This document shows, piece after piece, positions 17,019 to 24,957 of a stretch of DNA of 64,000 nt. Numbering within the stretch: the first letter of the stretch is position 1; the number at the start of each line of letters is the position of its first letter. Position numbers and translations under genes: made by a program. This DNA comes from Clostridium cellulovorans 743B. GTDB taxonomy: Bacteria; Bacillota; Clostridia; Clostridiales; Clostridiaceae. The notes under the pieces were generated by a model. That model did not search any database and was not told where the DNA came from. It saw only the letters and a program-made list of their open reading frames with translations. Where the stretch lies: positions 3,720,001-3,784,000 of the forward strand of contig NC_014393.1 of NCBI RefSeq assembly GCF_000145275.1. The letters run 5' to 3'.

Positions 17019-17156
17019 AAAAAAAACTCTTCGTAAGAAGAGGTAATAATTACATTTCCCCTTATCTTGCAAATTAAATCGCAGGAATTGGCACCTTAGT
17101 GATTTCACTGGTTGCCGGGTTTCATCGGGCCTTTTCCCTCCACCTCTCTTGATAAG
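17019..17156 (-). promoter_or_regulatory. SAM-I (S-box) riboswitch with terminator
   Basis: On the minus strand the aptamer runs from CTTATC at 17156 to GATAAG at 17061, the two P1 arms. Between them lie AGAGGTGGAGGGA, GGCCCGATGAAACCCGGCAACC and AAGGTGCCAATTCCTGC, the classic S-box blocks. The expression platform is the hairpin CTCTTC-GTAA-GAAGAG (17027-17042) followed by eight T. Confidence 0.98.
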
Positions 17157-17184
17157 TACTTTTATTTTATTTTCAACAATTACG

Positions 17185-17214
17185 ATTCTATCATATCGAA
17201 TAGATATTTGTCAA
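17185..17214 (-). promoter_or_regulatory. Promoter of the metK transcript
   Basis: TTGACA (17209-17214) and TAGAAT (17185-17190) on the minus strand are 18 bases apart and end 28 bases before the riboswitch aptamer. Confidence 0.75.
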
Positions 17215-17277
17215 TATTTATTAAAACAAACAATTTAATGTATTTTTTTAAAATACAGGTAATTTTTTCATACAATA

Positions 17278-17309
17278 AAAAAAGATACTAACAAATTAGC
17301 ATCTTTTTT
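17278..17309 (-). terminator. Terminator of the tRNA cluster
   Basis: AAAAAAGATGCTAA and TTAGTATCTTTTTT on the minus strand form a stem with a TTTG loop and a T run right after the tRNA-Tyr CCA end. Confidence 0.92.
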
Positions 17310-17393
17310 GGTGGAGGATGATGGATTCGAACCATCGAAGTCAGAGACAACAGATTTACAGTCTGCCCCCTTTGGCCGCTCGGGAAATCCTCC
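17309..17393 (-). tRNA. tRNA-Tyr (anticodon GTA)
   Basis: The 85-nt class II tRNA has acceptor arms GGAGGAT / ATCCTCC, the anticodon loop CTGTAAA with GTA, a long variable arm, the T loop GGTTCGAATCC and an encoded CCA. Confidence 0.97.
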
Positions 17394-17396
17394 GTG

Positions 17397-17472
17397 TGGT
17401 GCTGGCAACAGGACTTGAACCCGTAACCTGCTGATTACAAGTCAGCTGCTCTACCAATTGAGCCATGCCAGC
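17397..17472 (-). tRNA. tRNA-Thr (anticodon TGT)
   Basis: The 76-nt tRNA has acceptor arms GCTGGCA / TGCCAGC, anticodon loop CTTGTAA with TGT, T loop GGTTCAAGTCC and an encoded CCA. It reads ACA and related Thr codons and is a substrate for the t6A pathway present in this window. Confidence 0.97.
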
Positions 17473-17479
17473 GTATTAA

Positions 17480-17555
17480 TGGTGGGAACAACAGGGATCG
17501 AACCTGTGACCCTCTGCTTGTAAGGCAGATGCTCTCCCAGCTGAGCTATGCTCCC
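17480..17555 (-). tRNA. tRNA-Val (anticodon TAC)
   Basis: The 76-nt tRNA has acceptor arm GGGAGCA paired with TGTTCCC, anticodon loop CTTACAA with TAC, T loop GGTTCGATCCC and an encoded CCA. It is the first tRNA of the Val-Thr-Tyr transcript. Confidence 0.97.
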
Positions 17556-17604
17556 ATTTATACTCTTACACCATTTCGTCTGCACTCTCGTGCCAACATA
17601 AGAT

Positions 17605-17633
17605 AGTATACATTGGTTAAGAAACTTTATCAA
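17605..17633 (-). promoter_or_regulatory. Promoter of the Val-Thr-Tyr tRNA cluster
   Basis: TTGATA (17628-17633) and TATACT (17605-17610) on the minus strand are 17 bases apart, about 50 bases upstream of tRNA-Val. The bases from 17634 to 17836 hold no other feature that I can support. Confidence 0.8.
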
Positions 17634-17849
17634 GCCGAAAAACACCCATTTAACCTTTTTACATTAATATATCTACCATTTACTATGTTTTTCTTATTTT
17701 TAGACACTAACTTACATATTTTTATAATACTTTTCCCTTTATTTTTTTTATAGTTTTTTACGTTTTTCACTAATACAATGATTTTATTTTTGCACAATTC
17801 TAATATTAACATTCTTACCAACATATATATGTTAATGGGGGTGTTATAG

Positions 17850-18377
17850 GTGAAAAAAGCTAGAGCTAATTATTTAAACCAAAGTGCATATTGTGAACTC
17901 GGAGATTTTTTAAAAGACCTAATAACTAATGATACTATTATCATCTGTATTGGCACTGATAGGTGTATAGGGGATTGTCTTGGTCCATTGGTAGGTACTT
18001 TATTAAAGAAAAAGCTATTCCCCCTGCCAGTTTATGGCACCATAAAGAATCCTATACACGCCCTTAACTTAGAAGAAAGTGTTAAAAGGATAAAATGTCT
18101 TCATCCTAAAGCTTCAGTTATAGGAATAGATGCTTGTTTAGGTAGTAGTGATAACATAGGAGAAATTCAAATACGACCATTCCCTATACATCCTGGGAAA
18201 GGTGTCGGCAAGACTTTGCCCGATGTTGGTGATATATCCATAATAGGTATAGTTGATAGCTGCGATAATAACGAATTATTCACTAATAGAAATATTAGAT
18301 TAGACTTAATAATGGATATGGCTGAAGTCATTACAGATACTCTTATTTATGCTTATAGTTTATATAAAAAACTGTAA
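17850..18377 (+). CDS. yyaC: YyaC family spore protease-like protein
   Basis: The 175-residue protein has the family glycine-rich motif IGTDRCIGDCLGPLVG at residues 34-49 and SVIGIDACLG near 90, a fold shared with hydrogenase maturation and GPR-type spore proteases. Homologues are made during sporulation in Bacillus and Clostridium; their substrate is not established. Translation starts at GTG 17850 after GGGGGTG. It stands alone on the plus strand between the tRNAs and the mbl cluster. Confidence 0.88.
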   Translation: MKKARANYLNQSAYCELGDFLKDLITNDTIIICIGTDRCIGDCLGPLVGTLLKKKLFPLPVYGTIKNPIHALNLEESVKRIKCLHPKASVIGIDACLGSSDNIGEIQIRPFPIHPGKGVGKTLPDVGDISIIGIVDSCDNNELFTNRNIRLDLIMDMAEVITDTLIYAYSLYKKL

Positions 18378-18560
18378 TAAGATATTAACATTTTGAAACA
18401 AAATATTTCTCGTCTCTTCTATAACATATTTTTATAATTATTTGCTTTTTTAATCATATAAGTTCCAAAAATAAAACTATGTCTAAAGCTTCATTTAACA
18501 TTAAGCAATTATTATAAGTTATGAACTACCATTTTGGGAACATATATATTAATAAAACAA

Positions 18561-18607
18561 GCTATTACATAATGAAAAACTCCATTATGTAATAGCCTTT
18601 TTTATTT
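18561..18607. terminator. Terminator between yyaC and mbl (convergent)
   Basis: Perfect 14-base arms GCTATTACATAATG (18561-18574) and CATTATGTAATAGC (18583-18596) are followed by CTTTTTTT on the plus strand. The minus strand has a weaker T run, so it can serve both converging genes. Confidence 0.85.
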
Positions 18608-19624
18608 TATAGCAATATCACTGCCTGTACTATCTAATTTTTCAATATATTTTAGCACCTCACCAGTTCCCAATGCAACACAAGAGATTGCATCTTCTGC
18701 AACATATACAGGTACTTTAGTAACCTTTTCAACTAATTTATCAAGCCCGTTAAGTAACGCGCCTCCACCAGTCATATAAATACCTTGTTCTGCAATATCA
18801 GATGCAAGTTCTGGTGGTGTTCTTTCTAAAACAGCATGAGCGCAATCAGCAATAGCCATTACTGACTCTGAAAGTGCTTCTCTCATCTCCTCAGAGGTTA
18901 CTACAATATTCTTTGGCAACCCTGTTATAAGGTCTCTACCTTTTATCTCCATAGTATTTTCAACATCTTTTTTATAAGCTGATCCTACATTTATCTTTAG
19001 ATTTTCTGCTGTTCTCTCACCAATCATTAGCTTATGCTTTTTTCTTACATACTTTATAATTGCTTCATCAAAAGTATCACCAGCTACTTTTATAGACTTT
19101 CTTACAACCATTCCACCTAAAGAAATGACTGCAATATCAGTAGTTCCACCACCAATATCTATAACCATAGTTCCACTAGCATTAGTTATATCTATCCCTG
19201 CGCCAATGGCTGCTGCAAGTGGCTCTTCAATAAGCTTTACTTTCTTAGCTCCCGCATTAGTCGCTGCGTCTTTAACCGCTCTTTTTTCAACCTCTGTAGC
19301 TTCGCAAGGGATACATATAACTACTCTAGGTGTAGAAATCCTTCTTTTACCAATTGCTTTTTTCATGAAGGCCTTTAACATAACTTCCGTAATGTCGTAG
19401 TCTGAAATAACACCATCTCTTAATGGACGTATTGCTACAATATTCCCTGGTGTTCTTCCAATCATTTGTCTAGCCTCTTCACCAACTGCCAAAACTTGTC
19501 TAGTCGTTTTATTTACAGCTACTACTGATGGTTCTTTAAGTATTACTCCTTTTCCTTTCATATATACCAAAACTGTTGCTGTCCCTAAATCAATTCCTAG
19601 GTCTGTACCGACCTTAAAGAACAT
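18602..19624 (-). CDS. mbl: MreB/Mbl family rod-shape protein
   Basis: This bacterial actin has 340 residues and directs lateral cell-wall synthesis. Visible actin-fold motifs are DLGIDLGTATVLVY (phosphate 1), VIDIGGGTTDIAVISLGG (phosphate 2) and YMTGGGALLNGLDKL (adenosine). The position directly downstream of spoIIID is the conserved spoIIID-mbl pair of Bacillus and Clostridium, which favours Mbl over MreB proper; no mreCD follow. Confidence 0.93.
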   Translation of the reverse strand: MFFKVGTDLGIDLGTATVLVYMKGKGVILKEPSVVAVNKTTRQVLAVGEEARQMIGRTPGNIVAIRPLRDGVISDYDITEVMLKAFMKKAIGKRRISTPRVVICIPCEATEVEKRAVKDAATNAGAKKVKLIEEPLAAAIGAGIDITNASGTMVIDIGGGTTDIAVISLGGMVVRKSIKVAGDTFDEAIIKYVRKKHKLMIGERTAENLKINVGSAYKKDVENTMEIKGRDLITGLPKNIVVTSEEMREALSESVMAIADCAHAVLERTPPELASDIAEQGIYMTGGGALLNGLDKLVEKVTKVPVYVAEDAISCVALGTGEVLKYIEKLDSTGSDIAIK

Positions 19625-19721
19625 AAAACCACTCCTACCTATTATATTTTAAAGAAAACTTATACTTAATATTTCATCAAATTTTTACAAAGCTTTCTTT
19701 CTAATTATAATAAGAAAAAGC

Positions 19722-19976
19722 TTAACCTTCAATAGCTTTATATTTTAATTTAGTTGCCTTTCCGCCTCTAATATGTCGTTCAGATTTATTTAAATCTAAT
19801 ATAATTTTTGCTTCTTCAGCTATTTGAGGATTAATTTGAGGTAATCTCTCAGTCATATCTTTATGTATAGTACTTTTACTTACCCCAAATACCTTAGCAG
19901 TTTTTCTTATCGTAGCTTTCGAAGTAATAATGTATTTAGCAACATCTAATACTCTATCTTCTATATAATCTTTCAC
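19722..19976 (-). CDS. spoIIID: SpoIIID, mother-cell sporulation transcription factor
   Basis: The 84-residue DNA-binding protein has the helix-turn-helix TIRKTAKVFGVSKSTIHKDM at residues 23-42 and a basic C-terminal region, exactly the SpoIIID size. It tunes the SigE regulon in the mother cell. The start is GTG 19974-19976, 8-9 bases after AGGAGGG. A SpoIIQ-type gene lies upstream and mbl downstream. Confidence 0.97.
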   Translation of the reverse strand: MKDYIEDRVLDVAKYIITSKATIRKTAKVFGVSKSTIHKDMTERLPQINPQIAEEAKIILDLNKSERHIRGGKATKLKYKAIEG

Positions 19977-20001
19977 CTTTAAGCCCTCCTATTAGTCTTT
20001 T

Positions 20002-20034
20002 GTTAAGCCACTTTCACCTTGAAAATGGCTTAAC
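20002..20034 (-). other. Hairpin between the spoIIQ-like gene and spoIIID
   Basis: GTTAAGCCA (20002-20010) and TGGCTTAAC (20026-20034) pair, with inner TTTCA/TGAAA pairs. There is no T run on the minus strand, so it looks like an mRNA processing or stabilizing hairpin between co-transcribed genes. Confidence 0.6.
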
Positions 20035-20046
20035 GAATATTATTTA

Positions 20047-20760
20047 TTAACCTGCTACTTCAAGGTCTTTTATATAATCTTTTGGGTTAACATCAACATA
20101 CTTGCTTTCTGAATCCTTTTTAAGCACTTGTAAATACAGTGCTGTAGGACATTGTTCCAATTCCTTAAAAGTATGTGTATACTTAGAACTATTTCCAGTT
20201 ATGCCGATTTCCTGTTTTTCTTCTACCGTACTATTTGCTTCAACTAAAGCTTTTGATAAGTTTCCATATATTGTTTTATATCCATTTTCGTGGTCAATTA
20301 TTACTATTGTTCCATTTCCTTTTACATCTTCACCAACATATTCAACTTTACCCTTTGCTGCAGATACAACTTTTTGTTCTTCTTTTGCTTCTATGTAGAC
20401 ACCTAAAGTACTTTTGCTACCTTCCTTTGTAGGATACATTCCATCAACCCCTAAATAAGGAATAATAACCTTACCATCTATAGGTTTTGTAAATGTGACT
20501 TTATCTTCACTTGCATTTGCAGCTATTTCTGATGCTGATTTCTTAACCAGTGTTGAATTGCTTATAGCCGTACTAGCCGCTGCTTTGTCCTCAGTCTCCT
20601 CTACAGATGTTTCAATAGTTTTGTTACTATTATTTCTGGTAACTACAATTCCTGTTATTGTAGCTATTACGCAAATACACACAAAGAGGATTAAATAGAA
20701 ACTCTCTTTTTTAAGCAATGCCTTCAGTTTATTTTCATTAGGATCTTTAATTTTATCCAT
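20047..20760 (-). CDS. spoIIQ: SpoIIQ-type LytM/M23 protein, catalytic residues lost
   Basis: The 237-residue protein has a cytoplasmic N-terminus, one membrane segment (FYLILFVCICVIATITGIVV) and an extracellular M23-like domain from about residue 105. SpoIIQ joins SpoIIIAH to link forespore and mother cell. All zinc positions are replaced: TLGVYIEA stands where HxGxDIxA is expected, IYGNLS where YxHLS is expected, and ALYLQV where HLHFEV is expected. It should bind, not cut. ATG 20760 is used because AGGAGG ends 8 bases before it; GTG 20769 lies inside that site. Context with spoIID and spoIIID supports the name. Confidence 0.8.
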   Translation of the reverse strand: MDKIKDPNENKLKALLKKESFYLILFVCICVIATITGIVVTRNNSNKTIETSVEETEDKAAASTAISNSTLVKKSASEIAANASEDKVTFTKPIDGKVIIPYLGVDGMYPTKEGSKSTLGVYIEAKEEQKVVSAAKGKVEYVGEDVKGNGTIVIIDHENGYKTIYGNLSKALVEANSTVEEKQEIGITGNSSKYTHTFKELEQCPTALYLQVLKKDSESKYVDVNPKDYIKDLEVAG

Positions 20761-20774
20761 TATTAACACCTCCT

Positions 20775-21232
20775 GTTTTCAGTTTGTCCTGTAATTATAT
20801 TTTTAATCATCTTTAATAAAACTTTTTGACGACAATAAAAAACATTATTTTACACCACCTTGGATTTAGCTCTAAACAAATCCGAAAACATCTGATGTTA
20901 ATCCTTCACTTTAATGAAGTTTTAATTAGCCTAACAATTCTTTGATCCACTGATAAGACTAAGGTTGATTATAATTTTTTTATCCCTTTGGTTTTATGCT
21001 TTATTGATTTTATAAAAAAATTCTATAAGAAAAAGCCATTTAACTATAAACTTACTATAGTTAAATAGCATATTGATCACTGATTAAATTTATTATTTAC
21101 CACTTATATATGAGTTTCATTTAACTTCCTGCATTAAATTGCTATACCGTAATTAAAATTAAACTAGTTTCTTTATTGGAACATACTTATTAAAATAACT
21201 TAACTTCATAATAACTTTTTTAACAAAGGATT
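20775..21232. other. Gap between spoIID and the spoIIQ-like gene
   Basis: Apart from the spoIID terminator at 21034-21068, these 458 bases show no gene, RNA or clear promoter. Confidence 0.5.
21034..21068 (-). terminator. Terminator downstream of spoIID
   Basis: Minus strand GCTATTTAACTATA pairs with TATAGTTAAATGGC and is followed by TTTTTCTTA. It lies about 165 bases after the spoIID stop. Confidence 0.75.
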
Positions 21233-22303
21233 TTATATACCTATGTATTTATTTTCCTTCCAATCGATTCTTTTTATTTCTACTCCACTATAATAATGTT
21301 CTAAGATTTCTTTATAACCTTTTCCCTCTTTTGCCATAATCCTTGCACCCCATTGACTCATACCAACGCCATGCCCGTATCCCTTTGTAATAAAAATCAC
21401 TGATGTAGCATTTAAGTTTATATCAAAATTTGAAGAATTTAATATAAATAAGCTTCTTATCTTAGTACCTTCTATTATTTCATTACCAACTCTGATTTCC
21501 TTTGCTGCACCGCCAGTTGTCCTATCCTTAATTTCAATTTGTCCTTCAAGCTTTTCAGTTGATATATTTGCATTAGGATATTGCTTTAAAATAGTTTCTA
21601 CAAAATATTCTCGTGATACTATTTTTTTATCATCGTATTTCGGCGAATCTTCCTCACCTAAGCTATCAACACTTTTTAGATATGGAGCATCTTCCTTAAA
21701 AACATCAATTGCTTCCTCAGTCTTTCCACTGCTTGTTGAAAAAAAGTATGGTTTTTGCACTAACTTACCATCATATATAAGAACTTGCCCTTCAGTTTCT
21801 TTAACAGCATTGGTGATTTTATTCCAATATTCTTCTCTTTTTCTTTGAGTCCAACTTTCCATTCTTTCATCTTTACTGTAATAAACTTGATTTGCAACAG
21901 TATCAATAAGATTTGCTCCATTGGCGCCAGGATTACTTACTCCTCCAAAAGCTTCAACATGAGCAAGCGCATAAGTTCTTGCTGCAATAGCTTGAGCTTT
22001 TAATGCCTCACTTGGAAATTCTGCAGGCATTTCACCACAAACAACTCCAGTCACATAATCTTCAAGTCCCATTTCTTCTATTCGATTTTCTTTGCTTCTA
22101 AATAGCTTAATTTTGAATTCGCCATTATAATTAGAAATATCAAAATCTTGCTTTTTCTCTTCTGAACCTACCTCGTTAAATGCTTGTACCTTTTCAACAT
22201 TATTATCTAGAGTACTTTCCATCCACTTTTTTTTCGGAATAATAATACTAGTCATTAGAATAAACATCACTAAACTAGTTAAAACTAATAAAATTTTTTT
22301 CAC
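21233..22303 (-). CDS. spoIID: SpoIID, peptidoglycan lytic transglycosylase for engulfment
   Basis: SpoIID cleaves glycan strands during forespore engulfment with SpoIIM and SpoIIP. The 356-residue protein has one N-terminal membrane helix and the SpoIID/LytB signature: LEDYVTGVVCGEMPAEFPSE (catalytic Glu), AQAIAARTYAL, and GYGHGVGMSQWGA near the C-terminus. GTG 22301-22303 is chosen because AGAGGAG lies about 10 bases upstream; the ATG at 22333 has no binding site. It follows murA in the ywmB-murA-spoIID order known from Bacillus. Confidence 0.95.
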   Translation of the reverse strand: MKKILLVLTSLVMFILMTSIIIPKKKWMESTLDNNVEKVQAFNEVGSEEKKQDFDISNYNGEFKIKLFRSKENRIEEMGLEDYVTGVVCGEMPAEFPSEALKAQAIAARTYALAHVEAFGGVSNPGANGANLIDTVANQVYYSKDERMESWTQRKREEYWNKITNAVKETEGQVLIYDGKLVQKPYFFSTSSGKTEEAIDVFKEDAPYLKSVDSLGEEDSPKYDDKKIVSREYFVETILKQYPNANISTEKLEGQIEIKDRTTGGAAKEIRVGNEIIEGTKIRSLFILNSSNFDINLNATSVIFITKGYGHGVGMSQWGARIMAKEGKGYKEILEHYYSGVEIKRIDWKENKYIGI

Positions 22304-22411
22304 CCTTTTATCACTCCTCTTTAGATATATCATGTTAATTATTAAATATATGTAAAAATTAACTATTTAATTATTATTATCTTATCCTTATTTTTATACC
22401 CTAAAAATCAA

Positions 22412-22448
22412 AACACAAGAAAGGAGACTTCATTTCCTTTCTTGTGTT
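22412..22448 (-). terminator. Terminator between murA and spoIID
   Basis: Perfect 14-base arms AACACAAGAAAGGA and TCCTTTCTTGTGTT, then TTTTGATTTTT on the minus strand. It gives murA its own 3' end. Confidence 0.85.
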
Positions 22449-22492
22449 AACTACCAACCCATTCTAAATATCTAAATTATAGGTATATATTA

Positions 22493-23752
22493 TTAAACGT
22501 CAATTATATTTATATCAGCACCTACACCTTGTAGTTTTTTCTCTATTTCCTCATATCCTCTTTGTATATGGTAAATATCAACAATAGTAGTAGATCCTTC
22601 TGCTACTAACCCAGCTAATATGAGAGCTGCACCAGCTCTCAAATCTGTTGCCTTAACTTCACAACCTGAAAGACTTTCTATTCCTTCAATAATTGCATTT
22701 CTTCCATCAATTTTGATATTAGCTCCCATTCGGGTTAGTTCATTTACATGCATAAATCTATTTTCAAATATTGTTTCTGTAATAATACTAGTTCCTGTAA
22801 CAGTTGTAAGCAATGCCATAATTTGAGCTTGCATATCTGTCGGAAATCCTGGATATGGCATAGTTTTAATATCTATAGGTTTTAATTCCTCACTTGCCTC
22901 AACAATAATGTAATCCTCTCCACTAGTTATACCTATTCCCATTTCAGCAAGTTTGGCAGTCATTGATTTTATGTGTTTCTCATTTACATTTTCTAGCTTA
23001 ATTTTGCTTCTTGTAATAGCAGCAGCAACCATAAAAGTCCCTGCTTCAATTCTGTCAAACATAGGTGTATACTCAACACCTTTCAATTTCTTTACACCTT
23101 CAATTACAATTGTGCCAGTTCCAGCGCCAATTATTTTTGCTCCCATAGTTCTTAAAAAGTTTGCTAAATCTTCTATTTCTGGTTCTTCAGCAGCATTTTC
23201 TATAACAGTTTCACCATCTGCTAATACTGCTGCCATCATTATATTCTCTGTTGCTCCAACTGATGGAAAGTCTAAATAGACTCTATTTCCTTTTAACTTT
23301 TCAGCTCTTGCTTCAACAACTCCAAATTGTGGGTTAACCTCTGCGCCTAAAGCTTTAAATCCTTTTAAATGTAAGTCAATTGGCCTAGTTCCTATGTTGC
23401 ATCCCCCAGGCAATGAAATCTTAAACCCACCAAATCTTGCAATCATTGGGCCCATAATTAAAAATGATGCTCTCATCTTCCTGATCATTTCACTTGGTGG
23501 TTCACATTGAAACAATTCTCTTGTGTCAATTTTTATTACTTTCTGTTCTCTATCTACGCTTATATCAGCTCCTAAGGAGCGCAACACATCACAGATGACA
23601 ATTACATCATCTAGCATAGGAGCGTTTTTAATAACTGTAATATCCTTATTTAAAATGCATGCTGCGATTATTGGAAGTACAGAATTTTTTGCACTATTAA
23701 CTTTAATTGAACCTTGAAGTTTTTTTCCACCATTAATAAAGTATTTCTTCAT
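22493..23752 (-). CDS. murA: MurA, UDP-GlcNAc enolpyruvyl transferase
   Basis: MurA catalyses the first committed step of peptidoglycan synthesis. The 419-residue protein has RKMRASFLIMGPMIARF (substrate lid) and the active-site loop LPGGCNIGTRPIDLH with the catalytic cysteine that fosfomycin alkylates, so the target is the sensitive type. ATG 23752 follows TGGAGG by 6 bases; the upstream GTG 23767 lies on that site. ywmB lies directly upstream. Confidence 0.97.
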   Translation of the reverse strand: MKKYFINGGKKLQGSIKVNSAKNSVLPIIAACILNKDITVIKNAPMLDDVIVICDVLRSLGADISVDREQKVIKIDTRELFQCEPPSEMIRKMRASFLIMGPMIARFGGFKISLPGGCNIGTRPIDLHLKGFKALGAEVNPQFGVVEARAEKLKGNRVYLDFPSVGATENIMMAAVLADGETVIENAAEEPEIEDLANFLRTMGAKIIGAGTGTIVIEGVKKLKGVEYTPMFDRIEAGTFMVAAAITRSKIKLENVNEKHIKSMTAKLAEMGIGITSGEDYIIVEASEELKPIDIKTMPYPGFPTDMQAQIMALLTTVTGTSIITETIFENRFMHVNELTRMGANIKIDGRNAIIEGIESLSGCEVKATDLRAGAALILAGLVAEGSTTIVDIYHIQRGYEEIEKKLQGVGADINIIDV

Positions 23753-23780
23753 CTTAAGCCTCCACACAAGTACTTTATGC

Positions 23781-24437
23781 TTAATAGGAAACAGGAATAA
23801 TAGGTGTTCCTATAATTATATAGTTCCCTGATTTATACATTGCTATAGCTATGTTTATATCTATATTTTTATTTCCTATAGTTAATTTTTCAAAGCTACC
23901 AGTATCAGCTATAACACTGTATACATTGCCACCATCTAATATTTCTGCTTCTATGTTTTTAGCCTTTTTCCTTTGCAACTCTTCTATAAGTTTATTTTTT
24001 AGTAACTCTAAGTTTTCATCTTGAAGTTTAAATTTATAATATTCATATACTTTCATATTAATGCCTTTAAGTCCTATTTTTCTTTGTAATAACTCTTTCA
24101 TATATCTAGAACTAATACTTTTCTTTTCAGTAATCACCTCAATAGTAATTCTATCCCTATCAACATTTAATAATCCATTTATATCTTCATTCGAAAACTT
24201 AATTTCAGTATCTGATTTAGAATTAATTATAAAATCCTTTTCTATAAAACTTTCTAGAAATTTATCAAAGGTTGTTGTGATCTCAAAAGTTGCTTTAACT
24301 CCACATTCTTTATATTTGCAGACCTTTGGATCTATGTAATCCGAAAAAATAAAAAAACCTTGCCCAAACGAAGCCTGTCCCATAAAATATACGGCTACAA
24401 TAAAAAAAACTGATACAAAAAACATTTTTCCCTTCAT
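23781..24437 (-). CDS. ywmB: YwmB family (TATA-box-binding-like fold) exported protein
   Basis: The 218-residue protein starts with a hydrophobic signal or anchor (MFFVSVFFIVAVYFMGQ) and continues as an alpha/beta domain. Its size, export signal and place directly before murA and spoIID match YwmB (DUF1779) of Bacillus, whose function is unknown. The sequence itself has no catalytic motif that I recognise, so the assignment rests mostly on synteny. It is 28 bases upstream of murA and probably co-transcribed. Confidence 0.75.
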   Translation of the reverse strand: MKGKMFFVSVFFIVAVYFMGQASFGQGFFIFSDYIDPKVCKYKECGVKATFEITTTFDKFLESFIEKDFIINSKSDTEIKFSNEDINGLLNVDRDRITIEVITEKKSISSRYMKELLQRKIGLKGINMKVYEYYKFKLQDENLELLKNKLIEELQRKKAKNIEAEILDGGNVYSVIADTGSFEKLTIGNKNIDINIAIAMYKSGNYIIIGTPIIPVSY

Positions 24438-24576
24438 CTAATTCACCTCAGGTAAATTATTGACAGTTTATTCTTAAAATATTCTTTTGTTTTTTATATA
24501 AATTCCTCGTACTATATAATATAGATTCTTAATGAAAATGTTAATAATTTCTTGCAATATTATGTTTAATTATAAA

Positions 24577-24616
24577 AAAAAAGTGCTGAATCCTAATTGG
24601 GATTCAACACTTTTTT
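24577..24616 (-). terminator. Terminator of the atp operon
   Basis: Minus strand GTGTTGAATCC pairs with GGATTCAGCAC with one G-U pair, flanked by A and T runs, about 50 bases after the atpC stop. Confidence 0.92.
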
Positions 24617-24667
24617 ATTTCTTTGATAAATATATACAGTATATTTTTATCTCAAGAAAATATTTTA

Positions 24668-24946
24668 TTATACTGAAGTTTTATTTTCCTTAGCTTCACA
24701 ACTTTCTACTGCCATTACAACATTCCCTTTTTCAACCTTCAAAACACCAGTAGAAGTACTAACACTAGTACTATTGCCATCTATAACGTAACGTGTCTCA
24801 AAAGGTTTTAAAGGAACTATTGTTTCCATATGATTGTTCAAAATTCCTAAGGTCCCTGTGATTCCGCCTACGATTATCTCTTCAACTTCACCATCAAAAT
24901 AAGTTCCATTTGGTGTGACAATTGAAAACTTAAATTTTGTAGCCAT
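24668..24946 (-). CDS. atpC: ATP synthase epsilon subunit, short form
   Basis: The epsilon subunit sits on the rotor stalk and normally has an N-terminal beta sandwich and a C-terminal helical hairpin that brakes ATP hydrolysis, in about 130-140 residues. This one has 92 residues. The beta sandwich is complete (FKFSIVTPNGTYFDGEVEEI, TGTLGILNNHMETIVPLKP), but the protein stops after AKENKTSV, so the inhibitory helices are absent. No homologous helix is readable in any frame after the stop. It is the last gene of the operon. Confidence 0.93.
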   Translation of the reverse strand: MATKFKFSIVTPNGTYFDGEVEEIIVGGITGTLGILNNHMETIVPLKPFETRYVIDGNSTSVSTSTGVLKVEKGNVVMAVESCEAKENKTSV

Positions 24947-24957
24947 GTTTTTACTCC

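Noticed and set aside
17451..17645. 64-codon ORF on the minus strand
   Set aside because: It covers tRNA-Val and its promoter.
17630..17824. 64-codon Lys/Asn-rich ORF on the minus strand
   Set aside because: It is low-complexity AT-rich DNA without a ribosome site, overlapping the tRNA promoter.
17803..17829. Possible SigE promoter (ATA-N16-CATATATA) before yyaC
   Set aside because: A start there would leave the ribosome binding site at the very 5' end of the message, so I do not claim it.
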